64,000 nucleotides of DNA from an uncultured Bacteroidales bacterium (lineage in GTDB: Bacteria > Bacteroidota > Bacteroidia > Bacteroidales > UBA932). The translations under genes were made by a program, and so were the position numbers. Positions 52,765 to 60,307 of this stretch are shown here, in pieces. Position 1 is the first letter of the stretch, and each line of letters opens with the position of its first letter. The stretch covers positions 62,001-126,000 of the forward strand of contig CALVAG010000004.1 in the NCBI GenBank assembly GCA_944325445.1, read 5' to 3'. The notes beneath the pieces were generated by a model. It was not told where the DNA came from and did no database searches. It saw only the letters and a list, made by a program, of their open reading frames with translations.

Positions 52765-54777
52765 ATGAAAAAGTTATTGATGTCTGTCTTTTCAGTAATG
52801 ATGCTGGCTGCATGCCAGGGCAGCGGGGACAAGGTTCCTGCAATAAATGTGAAGGATATGGATTTGTCTGTCTCTCCCGGTGAGGATTTTTATCTTTACG
52901 CAAACGGCGGGTGGAAAAAGAACAATCCTCTGAAACCGGAATTTGCCCGTTTCGGCTCGTTCGACGTACTTCGCGAAAATAACGAAATCCGCCTGAACGA
53001 ACTCTTTGCCGAGATGGCGAAACTCTCTCCTGAGCAGGGGACCGTAGACCAGAAGATAGTGGACCTCTACAAGCAGGGGCTCGATTCTGCAAGGCTTAAC
53101 AGCGAGGGCGGCGCACCGGTCAAAAAGTATGTGGATTCCATATATGCGGCGGCAGGCAAGGATGAACTGGTAAAGGTGCTTGCAAATCAGAATAAATATG
53201 GTGAAGGAGGCTTTTTCAGCGTAGGCGTCTCTGCAGACCTTATGAACAGCAAGATGCAGATTCTGTACCTTGCACAGAGCGGATTGGGCATGGGCAACCG
53301 CGACTATTATGTGGATACTGCAAATGCAAAACTGCATGAAGGCTATACAAAGATGCTTGCCAGATTCTTTGAAATAAGCGGTTATGACAATGCTGCACAG
53401 AGGGCTGCAAATGCCGTGAAGATAGAAGACCGGCTGGCCGAATTTTCGTGGAGCAGCGTTCAGAACCGCGATTATACAAAGCAGTATAATCCCATGAGCA
53501 CCGAGCAGATCTGCAAAAGGTGGAACGGTTTCGATTTTGCAACGTTCTTCCAGGTGTTGGGAATACCGGCTCAGGAGAAGATCATAGTTCAGCAGCCTTC
53601 GTTCTTCGACGGCTTCAGCAAACTCTTCGCTTCCGCCTCTTTGGACGAGTTGAAGGACTACATGGCGGCAGGTCTGCTGAGCAGCGCCGCAGGGTCGCTT
53701 TCAGATGAATATTACGATGCCTCTTTCGACTTCTTCAGCACTCAGATGAACGGCGTTACAGAGAAGAAACCGAGATGGAAACGCGCAATGAGTGTTCCTA
53801 ACGGCATTCTCGGCGAGGCTGTCGGACAGATGTATGTGAAAAAGTATTTCCCTGAAGAGTACAAGCAGAAGGTGCTGGATCTGGTACGCCAGCTTCAGGT
53901 TTCGCTCGGCCAGCATATAGATTCCCTTGCATGGATGAGCGATTCCACAAAGGCCTATGCACGCGAAAAACTCGATGCGTTTACCGTTAAAATAGGCTAT
54001 CCCGACAAATGGAAGGATTACAGCACTTTGAACATAGACCCCGAACTGAGTTATTTCGAGAACCTGCGTGCGGCGAGCGCATGGTACGTTGCAGACAACC
54101 TGAGCAAGTTAGGCCAGCCTACAGACCCCGACGAGTGGGGAATGACGCCCCAGACCGTAAACGCATATTATAACCCTACTACGAATGAAATCTGCTTCCC
54201 GGCAGCAATCCTCCAGCCGCCATTCTTCAATGCAGATGCAGACGATGCGGTAAATTACGGTGCGATAGGAGTTGTAATAGGCCATGAGATGACTCACGGT
54301 TTCGACGACCAGGGACGTCTTTTCGACAAGGAGGGCAATATGACCAACTGGTGGACTCCGGAGGATGAAGCTGCATTCAAGGAGAGGACGGCCATACTGG
54401 AAAAACAGTACAGCGAAGTGGAGATTCTGCCCGGCATCCATGCAGACGGAGCCCTGACTTTAGGCGAGAATATAGCAGACCATGGCGGAATAAGCATTGC
54501 ATGGACTGCATTGCACAATGCTCTTGGCGGAGTTGAACCTGAGCCGATAGACGGGTTTACCGCAGCACAGCGTTTCTTTATAGGCTATGCTCACCTGTGG
54601 GCAGACAATGCTACCGATGAGGCAAAGGCCCGCCTTAACAAAATTGATGTGCACTCGCTTGCAGAGGAGCGCGTGAATGTGGCTGTAAGAAACTTCCCCT
54701 TCTTCTTTGAGGCATTCGGAATCAAGGAGGGAGACAAGATGTGGAGACCCGAAGAGGAGCGCGTCTCAATCTGGTAG
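52765..54777 (+). CDS. M13-family zinc metallopeptidase (PepO/neprilysin), lipoprotein
   Basis: Exported oligopeptidase, 670 residues from ATG 52765 with lipoprotein signal (VMMLAAC, lipid Cys ~17). Family marks: GEDFYLYANGGWKKNNPL near 40; NAYYNPTTNEICFPAAILQPPFF near 470; the zinc motif HEMTH (His507, Glu508, His511) in IGHEMTHGFDDQGR; GENIADHGG (third ligand Glu) near 568; and the C-terminal W in the last residues. An earlier in-frame ATG (52726) would prefix 13 non-signal residues and is rejected. Confidence 0.94.
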   Translation: MKKLLMSVFSVMMLAACQGSGDKVPAINVKDMDLSVSPGEDFYLYANGGWKKNNPLKPEFARFGSFDVLRENNEIRLNELFAEMAKLSPEQGTVDQKIVDLYKQGLDSARLNSEGGAPVKKYVDSIYAAAGKDELVKVLANQNKYGEGGFFSVGVSADLMNSKMQILYLAQSGLGMGNRDYYVDTANAKLHEGYTKMLARFFEISGYDNAAQRAANAVKIEDRLAEFSWSSVQNRDYTKQYNPMSTEQICKRWNGFDFATFFQVLGIPAQEKIIVQQPSFFDGFSKLFASASLDELKDYMAAGLLSSAAGSLSDEYYDASFDFFSTQMNGVTEKKPRWKRAMSVPNGILGEAVGQMYVKKYFPEEYKQKVLDLVRQLQVSLGQHIDSLAWMSDSTKAYAREKLDAFTVKIGYPDKWKDYSTLNIDPELSYFENLRAASAWYVADNLSKLGQPTDPDEWGMTPQTVNAYYNPTTNEICFPAAILQPPFFNADADDAVNYGAIGVVIGHEMTHGFDDQGRLFDKEGNMTNWWTPEDEAAFKERTAILEKQYSEVEILPGIHADGALTLGENIADHGGISIAWTALHNALGGVEPEPIDGFTAAQRFFIGYAHLWADNATDEAKARLNKIDVHSLAEERVNVAVRNFPFFFEAFGIKEGDKMWRPEEERVSIW

Positions 54778-54811
54778 TTCAATGATGACAGAAATTGTTA
54801 AGAGGTAAAGT

Positions 54812-55408
54812 ATGAGCATGGATATGGATCGTGTGAGCTACGCGCTCGGGATGAGCGTTGCCAACAATATAAAGGCTTCCGGAGTAAAGAATCTCAAGGT
54901 TGCGGACTTTGCCGCTGCAATGGAGGATATTTTTGCCGGAAAGAGGTGCAGAATGGAGGCGCATGAGGCGCAGGAACTCTTGAACGGCTTCTTCAGGGAA
55001 CTGCAGCAGTCGCAGATAAGGGAGATGAAGGAGGAGGGTGAGAAGTTTCTTGCGGAAAACGGCAGGAAAGAGGGGGTTGTCACTCTTCCGAGCGGACTGC
55101 AGTACAAAGTCCTGAAAGAGGGCAAGGGTGCGAAGCCTGCGGCGGAAGGGAAGGTGAAGTGCCATTATGAGGGAAAACTTGTAAACGGTACGGTGTTCGA
55201 CAGTTCCTATGCACGCAATGCTCCGGCAGTATTTCCTGTAAACGGAGTAATCCAGGGATGGGTCGAGGCCCTGCAGCTTATGAATGAAGGCTCTCAGTGG
55301 GAATTGTATATCCCGTACAACCTTGCATACGGCGAGAGGGGTGCGGGAGAGTCCATCCCTCCGTATGCGGCACTTGTCTTCAAGGTGGAACTTTTAGAGG
55401 TGCTGTAG
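54812..55408 (+). CDS. FKBP-type peptidyl-prolyl isomerase (FklB/Mip-like), cytoplasmic
   Basis: 198 residues. An N-terminal helical dimerisation domain (1-90, SYALGMSVANNIKASGV) with an FKBP domain at about 100-198 (VTLPSGLQYKVLKEGKGAKPAAEGKVKCHYEGKLVNGTVFDSSY, and GVIQGWVEALQLMNEGSQWELYIPYNLAYGERGAG). No signal peptide, unlike many Bacteroidota relatives, so it is probably cytoplasmic. It is 34 bases after the M13 gene on the same strand. Confidence 0.92.
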   Translation: MSMDMDRVSYALGMSVANNIKASGVKNLKVADFAAAMEDIFAGKRCRMEAHEAQELLNGFFRELQQSQIREMKEEGEKFLAENGRKEGVVTLPSGLQYKVLKEGKGAKPAAEGKVKCHYEGKLVNGTVFDSSYARNAPAVFPVNGVIQGWVEALQLMNEGSQWELYIPYNLAYGERGAGESIPPYAALVFKVELLEVL

Positions 55409-55470
55409 GCGGCCTGGAATGGTGTCCGTACAGTTTTCTGTCGGAATACCTAATTGTAAATCTGTAAATT

Positions 55471-57774
55471 ATGAAACTGAAAAATCCGTTGCTCTGCTTA
55501 TTTGCGGGCGTAATGGTTCTAACTTCTTGTGATATGCAGAAATGGAAAGAGAGCGGATGCGACGGCTACCGTCTGATTACCCAGAAGGGCGGGGCAACGC
55601 TCGGTTACTCTCCGGAATCGGGGGTGAAAATCATATATAAGGACGGATATGCCTTCAAGGATCTTGACGGCGACGGTGAACTGGATATCTACGAAGATTG
55701 GCGCCTGCCGGCAGAAAAACGGGCGGAAGACCTTGCAGGCAAACTCTCCATTGAGGAGATTGCGGGGCTGATGCTCTACAGCAACCATCAGGCGGTACCG
55801 GCAACCTCTTACGATATCTCTCCATACAACGGAAAGCCCTATTCGGCAGGAGAGGCAAAGCCGTGGGAGATTACGGACCACCAGAAAAAGTTTCTTAAAG
55901 ACGATCATCTGCGCCATATTCTGGTTACCATTATAGAATCTCCCGAGGTGGCGGCCCGCTGGAACAATGCAGTGCAAGCTTACGTGGAGGGGTTGGGCCA
56001 CGGGATTCCTGCAAATAATTCATCGGATCCGCGGCACTCTGCAAAGGCAGATGACGAGTTCAATGCCGGAGGAGGCGGAAAGATTTCCACATGGCCCTCC
56101 ACTTTGGGGCTGGCCGCCACATTCTCTCCGCAGCTGATGGAGAGGTTCGGTGAAATTGCATCGGAGGAGTACAGGGCGCTGGGTTTTGCAACGGCTCTCT
56201 CTCCGCAGATAGATATAGCCACAGACCCGCGCTGGTATCGTTTCAGCAGTACCATGGGCGAAGACCCGAGGCTTGCCGCAGATTTGGCGCGCGCCTATTG
56301 CGACGGATTCCAGACTTCGAAGGGAGATGCCGAAATTTCCGGCGGCTGGGGTTATCGGAGCGTGAATGCTATGGCAAAGCATTGGCCGGGCGGAGGCGCA
56401 TGCGAGAGCGGCCGCGATGCCCATTACGGCTTTGGCAAGTACGCTGTCTATCCCAATGGAAATCTTGCGTTGCACAAGATCCCCTTTTTGGAGGGCGCAT
56501 TCAAACTGAAAGGCAAGACCGGAGCAGCTTCGGCTGTCATGCCTTATTATACTATTTCTTACGGGCAGGGAAGCGAGAATGTCGCAAACTGTTATGACCC
56601 GGACATCATTACCCGCCAGTTGCGAAAGGAGGCGGGTTATGACGGCGTTATCTGCACGGACTGGGTCGTTACGGCTGATGAACTGCATCCCGGCATTCAC
56701 GGTGGAAAGCCGTGGGGAGTGGAACATCTTACCGTAGCGGAACGGCATTATAAGGCTCTTATGGCAGGTGTAGACCAGTTCGGCGGCAACAATGATATGA
56801 AACCTGTCCTGGAGGCATACAGGATGGGAGTGGAGGAGCATGGTGAGGAGTGGATGCAGGCGCGTATGAGAGTCTCCGCCCGCCGTCTTCTGCTAAATAT
56901 CTTCAGGACCGGGCTGTTTGAAAATCCATATCTCGACCCTGCGCATACCGTTGAGGTTGTAGGTTGCCCCGAATATATGGCGGAGGGGTATCAGGCGCAG
57001 GTGAAGAGTACCGTAATGCTCAAGAATCATAACAACGTGCTCCCTTTGAAGGGAAGGAAAAAGGCGTATATTCCACAGCGTTACTGTCCGGAGTACAAAA
57101 ATTTCTGGAGCGGTACTGTGCCCGAGAGCAAAGTGTCACCGGTGAGCGCGTCACTGGGGTCAAAATATTTCGACCTTGTGGATAACCCGGAAGAGGCAGA
57201 TGTGGCGTTGGTTTTCATAGAATCGCCCAAGGGAGGCTGGGGCTACAGCATGGATGACGTAAAGAACGGCGGCAACGGTTATCTTCCTATCAGCCTGCAA
57301 TATAATGACTATACTGCAACTACGGCCCGCCAGACGAGCATTGCCGGAGGTGACCCTTACGAGAATTTTACCAACCGCAGCTATCGCGGCAAATCAACCT
57401 CTACCGCAAACAGGTGCGATATGGAACTTGTGGTGAATACCAAAAAGGCGATGGGCGGGCGTCCGGTGATTGTTTCCGTAAAGATAAGCAACCCGTTTGT
57501 GATGAAAGAGATAGAGCCTTATGCAGATGCCCTCTTCGTTACATTCGATGTGCAGAATCAGGTTATCCTCGATCTGGCAACCGGCAGGTACGAACCTTCG
57601 GGGCTGCTTCCGTTCCAGATGCCGGCCGATATGGAGACAGTCGAGGCTCAGGCAGAAGATACCCCGCGCGATATGCGCTGCCATACCGATTCCGACGGCC
57701 ATACATACGACTTTGCCTACGGCATGAACTGGAGCGGCGTTATCAAGGACGAGAGGACCGAAAGATACAATTAA
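55471..57774 (+). CDS. Glycoside hydrolase family 3 beta-glycosidase, lipoprotein
   Basis: 767 residues with a lipoprotein signal (VMVLTSC, lipid Cys 20). Near residue 65 is an EF-hand-like calcium loop, FKDLDGDGELDIYEDW, as in Bacteroidota GH3 enzymes of this type. The catalytic nucleophile is Asp397 in GVICTDWVVTAD; KHWPGGG near 307 is the substrate-binding motif. The C-terminal GH3-C domain follows but I see no FnIII tail after it. Cleaves terminal sugars of beta-glucan or related glycans; exact linkage unknown. Confidence 0.93.
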   Translation: MKLKNPLLCLFAGVMVLTSCDMQKWKESGCDGYRLITQKGGATLGYSPESGVKIIYKDGYAFKDLDGDGELDIYEDWRLPAEKRAEDLAGKLSIEEIAGLMLYSNHQAVPATSYDISPYNGKPYSAGEAKPWEITDHQKKFLKDDHLRHILVTIIESPEVAARWNNAVQAYVEGLGHGIPANNSSDPRHSAKADDEFNAGGGGKISTWPSTLGLAATFSPQLMERFGEIASEEYRALGFATALSPQIDIATDPRWYRFSSTMGEDPRLAADLARAYCDGFQTSKGDAEISGGWGYRSVNAMAKHWPGGGACESGRDAHYGFGKYAVYPNGNLALHKIPFLEGAFKLKGKTGAASAVMPYYTISYGQGSENVANCYDPDIITRQLRKEAGYDGVICTDWVVTADELHPGIHGGKPWGVEHLTVAERHYKALMAGVDQFGGNNDMKPVLEAYRMGVEEHGEEWMQARMRVSARRLLLNIFRTGLFENPYLDPAHTVEVVGCPEYMAEGYQAQVKSTVMLKNHNNVLPLKGRKKAYIPQRYCPEYKNFWSGTVPESKVSPVSASLGSKYFDLVDNPEEADVALVFIESPKGGWGYSMDDVKNGGNGYLPISLQYNDYTATTARQTSIAGGDPYENFTNRSYRGKSTSTANRCDMELVVNTKKAMGGRPVIVSVKISNPFVMKEIEPYADALFVTFDVQNQVILDLATGRYEPSGLLPFQMPADMETVEAQAEDTPRDMRCHTDSDGHTYDFAYGMNWSGVIKDERTERYN

Positions 57775-57776
57775 AA

Positions 57777-58060
57777 TCATAAAGGCCGAAGTTCCACCGT
57801 CATTCCCATCGCTGCCGCTATTTTATAAAGTGTTGCTACTGTAGGAATTGTCAGCCCTCGCTCTATCCTGGAAATATAGCACCTATGCGCTTAGCAAGTT
57901 CTGCTTGTGTAAGTCCTGCATTTTTTCTGGTATCAAGGAGAATCTGCGCATTGTATTCCTCCCATGCATGGTTTATCGCTGCTTTTCTCTGCGGTGTACC
58001 TTTTGCTCCGAACTCCTTTTCAAGTTCTGCGCTTACATCGTAAATGTCATTTGTTTTCAT
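57777..58060 (-). pseudogene. HigA-like (XRE) antitoxin, frameshifted
   Basis: Reading from ATG 58060, MKTNDIYDVSAELEKEFGAKGT continues to an XRE helix-turn-helix start (ILLDTRKNAGLTQAELAKRIGA), then hits a stop (TAG) four codons later. In the next frame the missing half of the HTH appears: YISRIERGLTIPTVATLYKIAAAMGMTVELRPL, ending at 57777. The two parts join if 3n+1 bases are restored near 57891, so a short deletion with frameshift has broken the gene. Part of a TA operon with the toxin gene upstream. Confidence 0.8.
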
Positions 58061-58330
58061 AATATTCATTTTTTAGTTTCAGAGCCTTGTCTATCTCGCT
58101 TTTAGGCGTTTTCTGCGTCTTTTTCTTGAAACAGTTGAACAGAACTCATTGTTGCCATAATTCACTCTGAACTCGTAAATTCCGTCCCGTATGAACTTTA
58201 TATAATGATGCGGTATCTTGTTTTCTGTTTCAAACAGCAACAATGCTCGCAGTATCTTCTTCCTTTCTTGCTCCGACAATTTTGTCATGAATTCTGCATA
58301 ATACCCCTTATATGCGATTATCTTTTTCAT
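58047..58330 (-). pseudogene. HigB-like (RelE/Gp49) toxin, internal deletion and frameshift
   Basis: ATG 58330 (MKKIIAYKGYYAEFM) continues through FETENKIPHHYIKFIRDGIYEFRVNYGNNEF, the standard Gp49/HigB core, and then changes to a Lys/Arg-rich tail (CSTVSRKRRRKRLKAR) ending at 58091. In the next frame the sequence FNCFKKKTQKTPKSEIDKALKLKNEYYENK follows, the normal end of this family, ending at 58047 and overlapping the antitoxin start (58060) by 14 bases. So about 40 bases (3n+1) are missing near 58143. Loss of the catalytic core strand makes it non-functional. Confidence 0.8.
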
Positions 58331-58370
58331 AGAGTAAAGATATAAACTAAAAAGTTCAGACGCGGATAAA

Positions 58371-58405
58371 TAAAAAGTCTCCATAACTTCAAAAGTTACA
58401 GAGAC
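58371..58405 (-). terminator. Rho-independent terminator after the GGGtGRT operon
   Basis: On the minus strand, GTCTC (58401-58405 side) with TAACTT pair with AAGTTA and GAGAC around a 3-base loop, followed by cttttta. The arms are GTCTC/GAGAC and TAACTT/AAGTTA with two mismatched bases between. It ends transcription from the operon at 58490-60220. Confidence 0.65.
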
Positions 58406-58489
58406 TTGTTGTTTTATCCACAAAATTATATGAATGGATGGATTTCAAGGCTTGCGAAATTCCGAAAACCGCCATTCAGGCAATTTTGA

Positions 58490-59503
58490 TTACTTGCTGA
58501 GTGCAGTAGCCACATCCACTGCAACTGCAACAGTACATCCAACCATGGGGTTGTTTCCTATTCCGAGGAATCCCATCATTTCAACGTGGGCGGGAACAGA
58601 TGATGAACCTGCAAACTGCGCATCTGAGTGCATACGGCCCATGGTGTCGGTCATACCGTATGAAGCGGGACCTGCTGCCATGTTGTCGGGGTGAAGTGTT
58701 CTTCCCGTACCGCCGCCCGATGCAACCGAGAAATAGGGTTTGCCTGCAAGAGTCCTCTCTTTCTTGTAGGTACCTGCAACAGGATGTTGGAAACGGGTGG
58801 GGTTGGTAGAGTTACCTGTAATGGATACATCTACGCCCTCTTTCCACATGATTGCAACGCCTTCGCGTACATCGTCTGCACCATAGCAGCGAACCTTTGC
58901 ACGGGGACCGTCTGAATAGGGAATCTCGCGCACAATCTTGAGTTCAGAAGTAAAGTAATCGAACTCTGTCTGAACATATGTAAAGCCGTTGATTCTGGAA
59001 ATAATCTGTGCGGCATCCTTTCCAAGTCCGTTGAGAATGCAGCGCAGGGGCTCTTTTCTAACCTTGTCTGCCTTTGCCGCAATCTTGATGGCGCCTTCGG
59101 CGGCAGCGAACGATTCGTGACCCGCGAGGAATGCGAAGCATTTTGTCTCCTCTCTCAAAAGGCGTGCAGCAAGGTTGCCGTGCCCCAGACCTACTTTTCT
59201 GTCATCTGCAACTGAACCGGGAATGCAGAATGACTGCAAGCCTATTCCTATGGCTTCGGCGGCATCTGCCGCATTCTTGCAGCCTTTCTTTATTGCAATG
59301 GCAGCTCCCACCACGTAAGCCCATTTTGCATTCTCGAAACAGATGGGCTGTGTCTCCTCGCAAGTTTTGTAGGGGTCTATTCCATATTTGTCGCAAATCT
59401 GGTTTGCCTCCTCAATGCTTGAAATGCCGTTTTCGTTCAGCGCCTTGTTTATCTGCGCAATCCTACGGTCCTGACTCTCGAATTTAACTTCTCTTATAGC
59501 CAT
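58490..59503 (-). CDS. GGGtGRT protein, unknown function
   Basis: 337 residues, a family known (as I recall) by its motif, here ASGGGTGRTLHPDN (Gly263-Thr269). Other conserved-looking parts: EETQPICFENAKWAYVVGAAIAIKKG, GLQSFCIPGSVADDRKVGLGHGNLAARLLREETKCFAFLAGHESFAAAEGA, and a Cys-rich end NPMVGCTVAVAVDV. No membrane helix or signal. It follows the NifU-like gene by 15 bases with a strong Shine-Dalgarno (AGGAGG). The glycine-rich motif could bind a nucleotide or cofactor; not proven. Confidence 0.85.
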   Translation of the reverse strand: MAIREVKFESQDRRIAQINKALNENGISSIEEANQICDKYGIDPYKTCEETQPICFENAKWAYVVGAAIAIKKGCKNAADAAEAIGIGLQSFCIPGSVADDRKVGLGHGNLAARLLREETKCFAFLAGHESFAAAEGAIKIAAKADKVRKEPLRCILNGLGKDAAQIISRINGFTYVQTEFDYFTSELKIVREIPYSDGPRAKVRCYGADDVREGVAIMWKEGVDVSITGNSTNPTRFQHPVAGTYKKERTLAGKPYFSVASGGGTGRTLHPDNMAAGPASYGMTDTMGRMHSDAQFAGSSSVPAHVEMMGFLGIGNNPMVGCTVAVAVDVATALSK

Positions 59504-59518
59504 TTTCTTTCCTCCTAA

Positions 59519-60220
59519 TTATTCGTTACGTGGGTCAATGTATTTAACAGCACCCTGCTCAGCAGTAAAACGGCCATAAGTACCGGTAACTTTCTTTAAT
59601 GCCTCGTTAGCATCTGTGCCTTTCTTTACTTCTTCCATGAACTTGCCGAGATGGACAAATTCATAGCCGCAGATTTCATCGTTCTTGTCGAGTGCGACTC
59701 TGTTTATATATCCCTCTGTCATCTCGAGATAGCGGGGACCTTTTGCCAAAGTTCCGTAGAGAGTTCCTACCTGGCTCCTGAGACCTTTGCCCAGATCCTC
59801 GAGTCCTGCGCCTATCATAAGGCCGCCCTCGGAGAAGGCGGACTGTGTACGTCCGTAAACGATTTGTTTGAAGAGCTCGCGCATTGCCGTATTGATTGCA
59901 TCGCATACCAGGTCGGTATTCAAAGCTTCAAGTATGGTTTTACCGGGCAATATCTCGGATGCCATAGCTGCAGAATGAGTCATTCCCGAGCAGCCTATAG
60001 TCTCTACCAAAGCCTCCTGAATAACACCGTCTTTTACATTTAAGGTAAGTTTGCAGGCTCCCTGCTGAGGCGCGCACCAACCGATTCCGTGAGTCAGCCC
60101 GGAGATATCCTTTATTTCTCTGGCCTTTACCCACTTGCCCTCTTCAGGAATAGGAGCCGGACCATGATTCGGTCCCTTCTTTACAACACACATGTGCTGT
60201 ACTTCTTGTGAATAAATCAT
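59519..60220 (-). CDS. NifU-like iron-sulfur scaffold protein, partner of GGGtGRT protein
   Basis: 233 residues from ATG 60220 (MIYSQEVQHMCVVKKGPNHG). The core resembles the NifU/IscU fold: IGWCAPQQGACKLTLNVKDGVI near 45 and ETIGCSGMTHSAAMASEILPGKTI (like NifU GCGxAIASSSM) near 75, and LVCDAIN near 105. The second half (FSEGGLMIGAGLEDLGKGLRSQVGTLYGT and following) is specific to this family. First gene of a two-gene operon with GGGtGRT; it suggests Fe-S or metal handling of unknown purpose. Confidence 0.85.
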   Translation of the reverse strand: MIYSQEVQHMCVVKKGPNHGPAPIPEEGKWVKAREIKDISGLTHGIGWCAPQQGACKLTLNVKDGVIQEALVETIGCSGMTHSAAMASEILPGKTILEALNTDLVCDAINTAMRELFKQIVYGRTQSAFSEGGLMIGAGLEDLGKGLRSQVGTLYGTLAKGPRYLEMTEGYINRVALDKNDEICGYEFVHLGKFMEEVKKGTDANEALKKVTGTYGRFTAEQGAVKYIDPRNE

Positions 60221-60238
60221 AATGCTCTATAATTAATT

Positions 60239-60246
60239 TAATTTTG
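60239..60246 (+). promoter_or_regulatory. Bacteroidota -7 box for the S9 peptidase
   Basis: TAATTTTG, 61 bases before ATG 60308. No -33 box at proper spacing. Confidence 0.45.
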
Positions 60247-60254
60247 CGATGCCG

Positions 60255-60262
60255 CAAAGATA
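60255..60262 (-). promoter_or_regulatory. Bacteroidota -7 box for the NifU-like/GGGtGRT operon
   Basis: CAAAGATA reads TATCTTTG on the minus strand, 34 bases before ATG 60220. Confidence 0.6.
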
Positions 60263-60307
60263 GTGTATTTTTACAATCTTACATTGTAACATCTTTACAC
60301 TTCATTT

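Noticed and set aside
58331..58423. Upstream extension of the toxin frame
   Set aside because: It runs through the terminator hairpin at 58371-58405; the family starts at MKKIIAYKG (58330).
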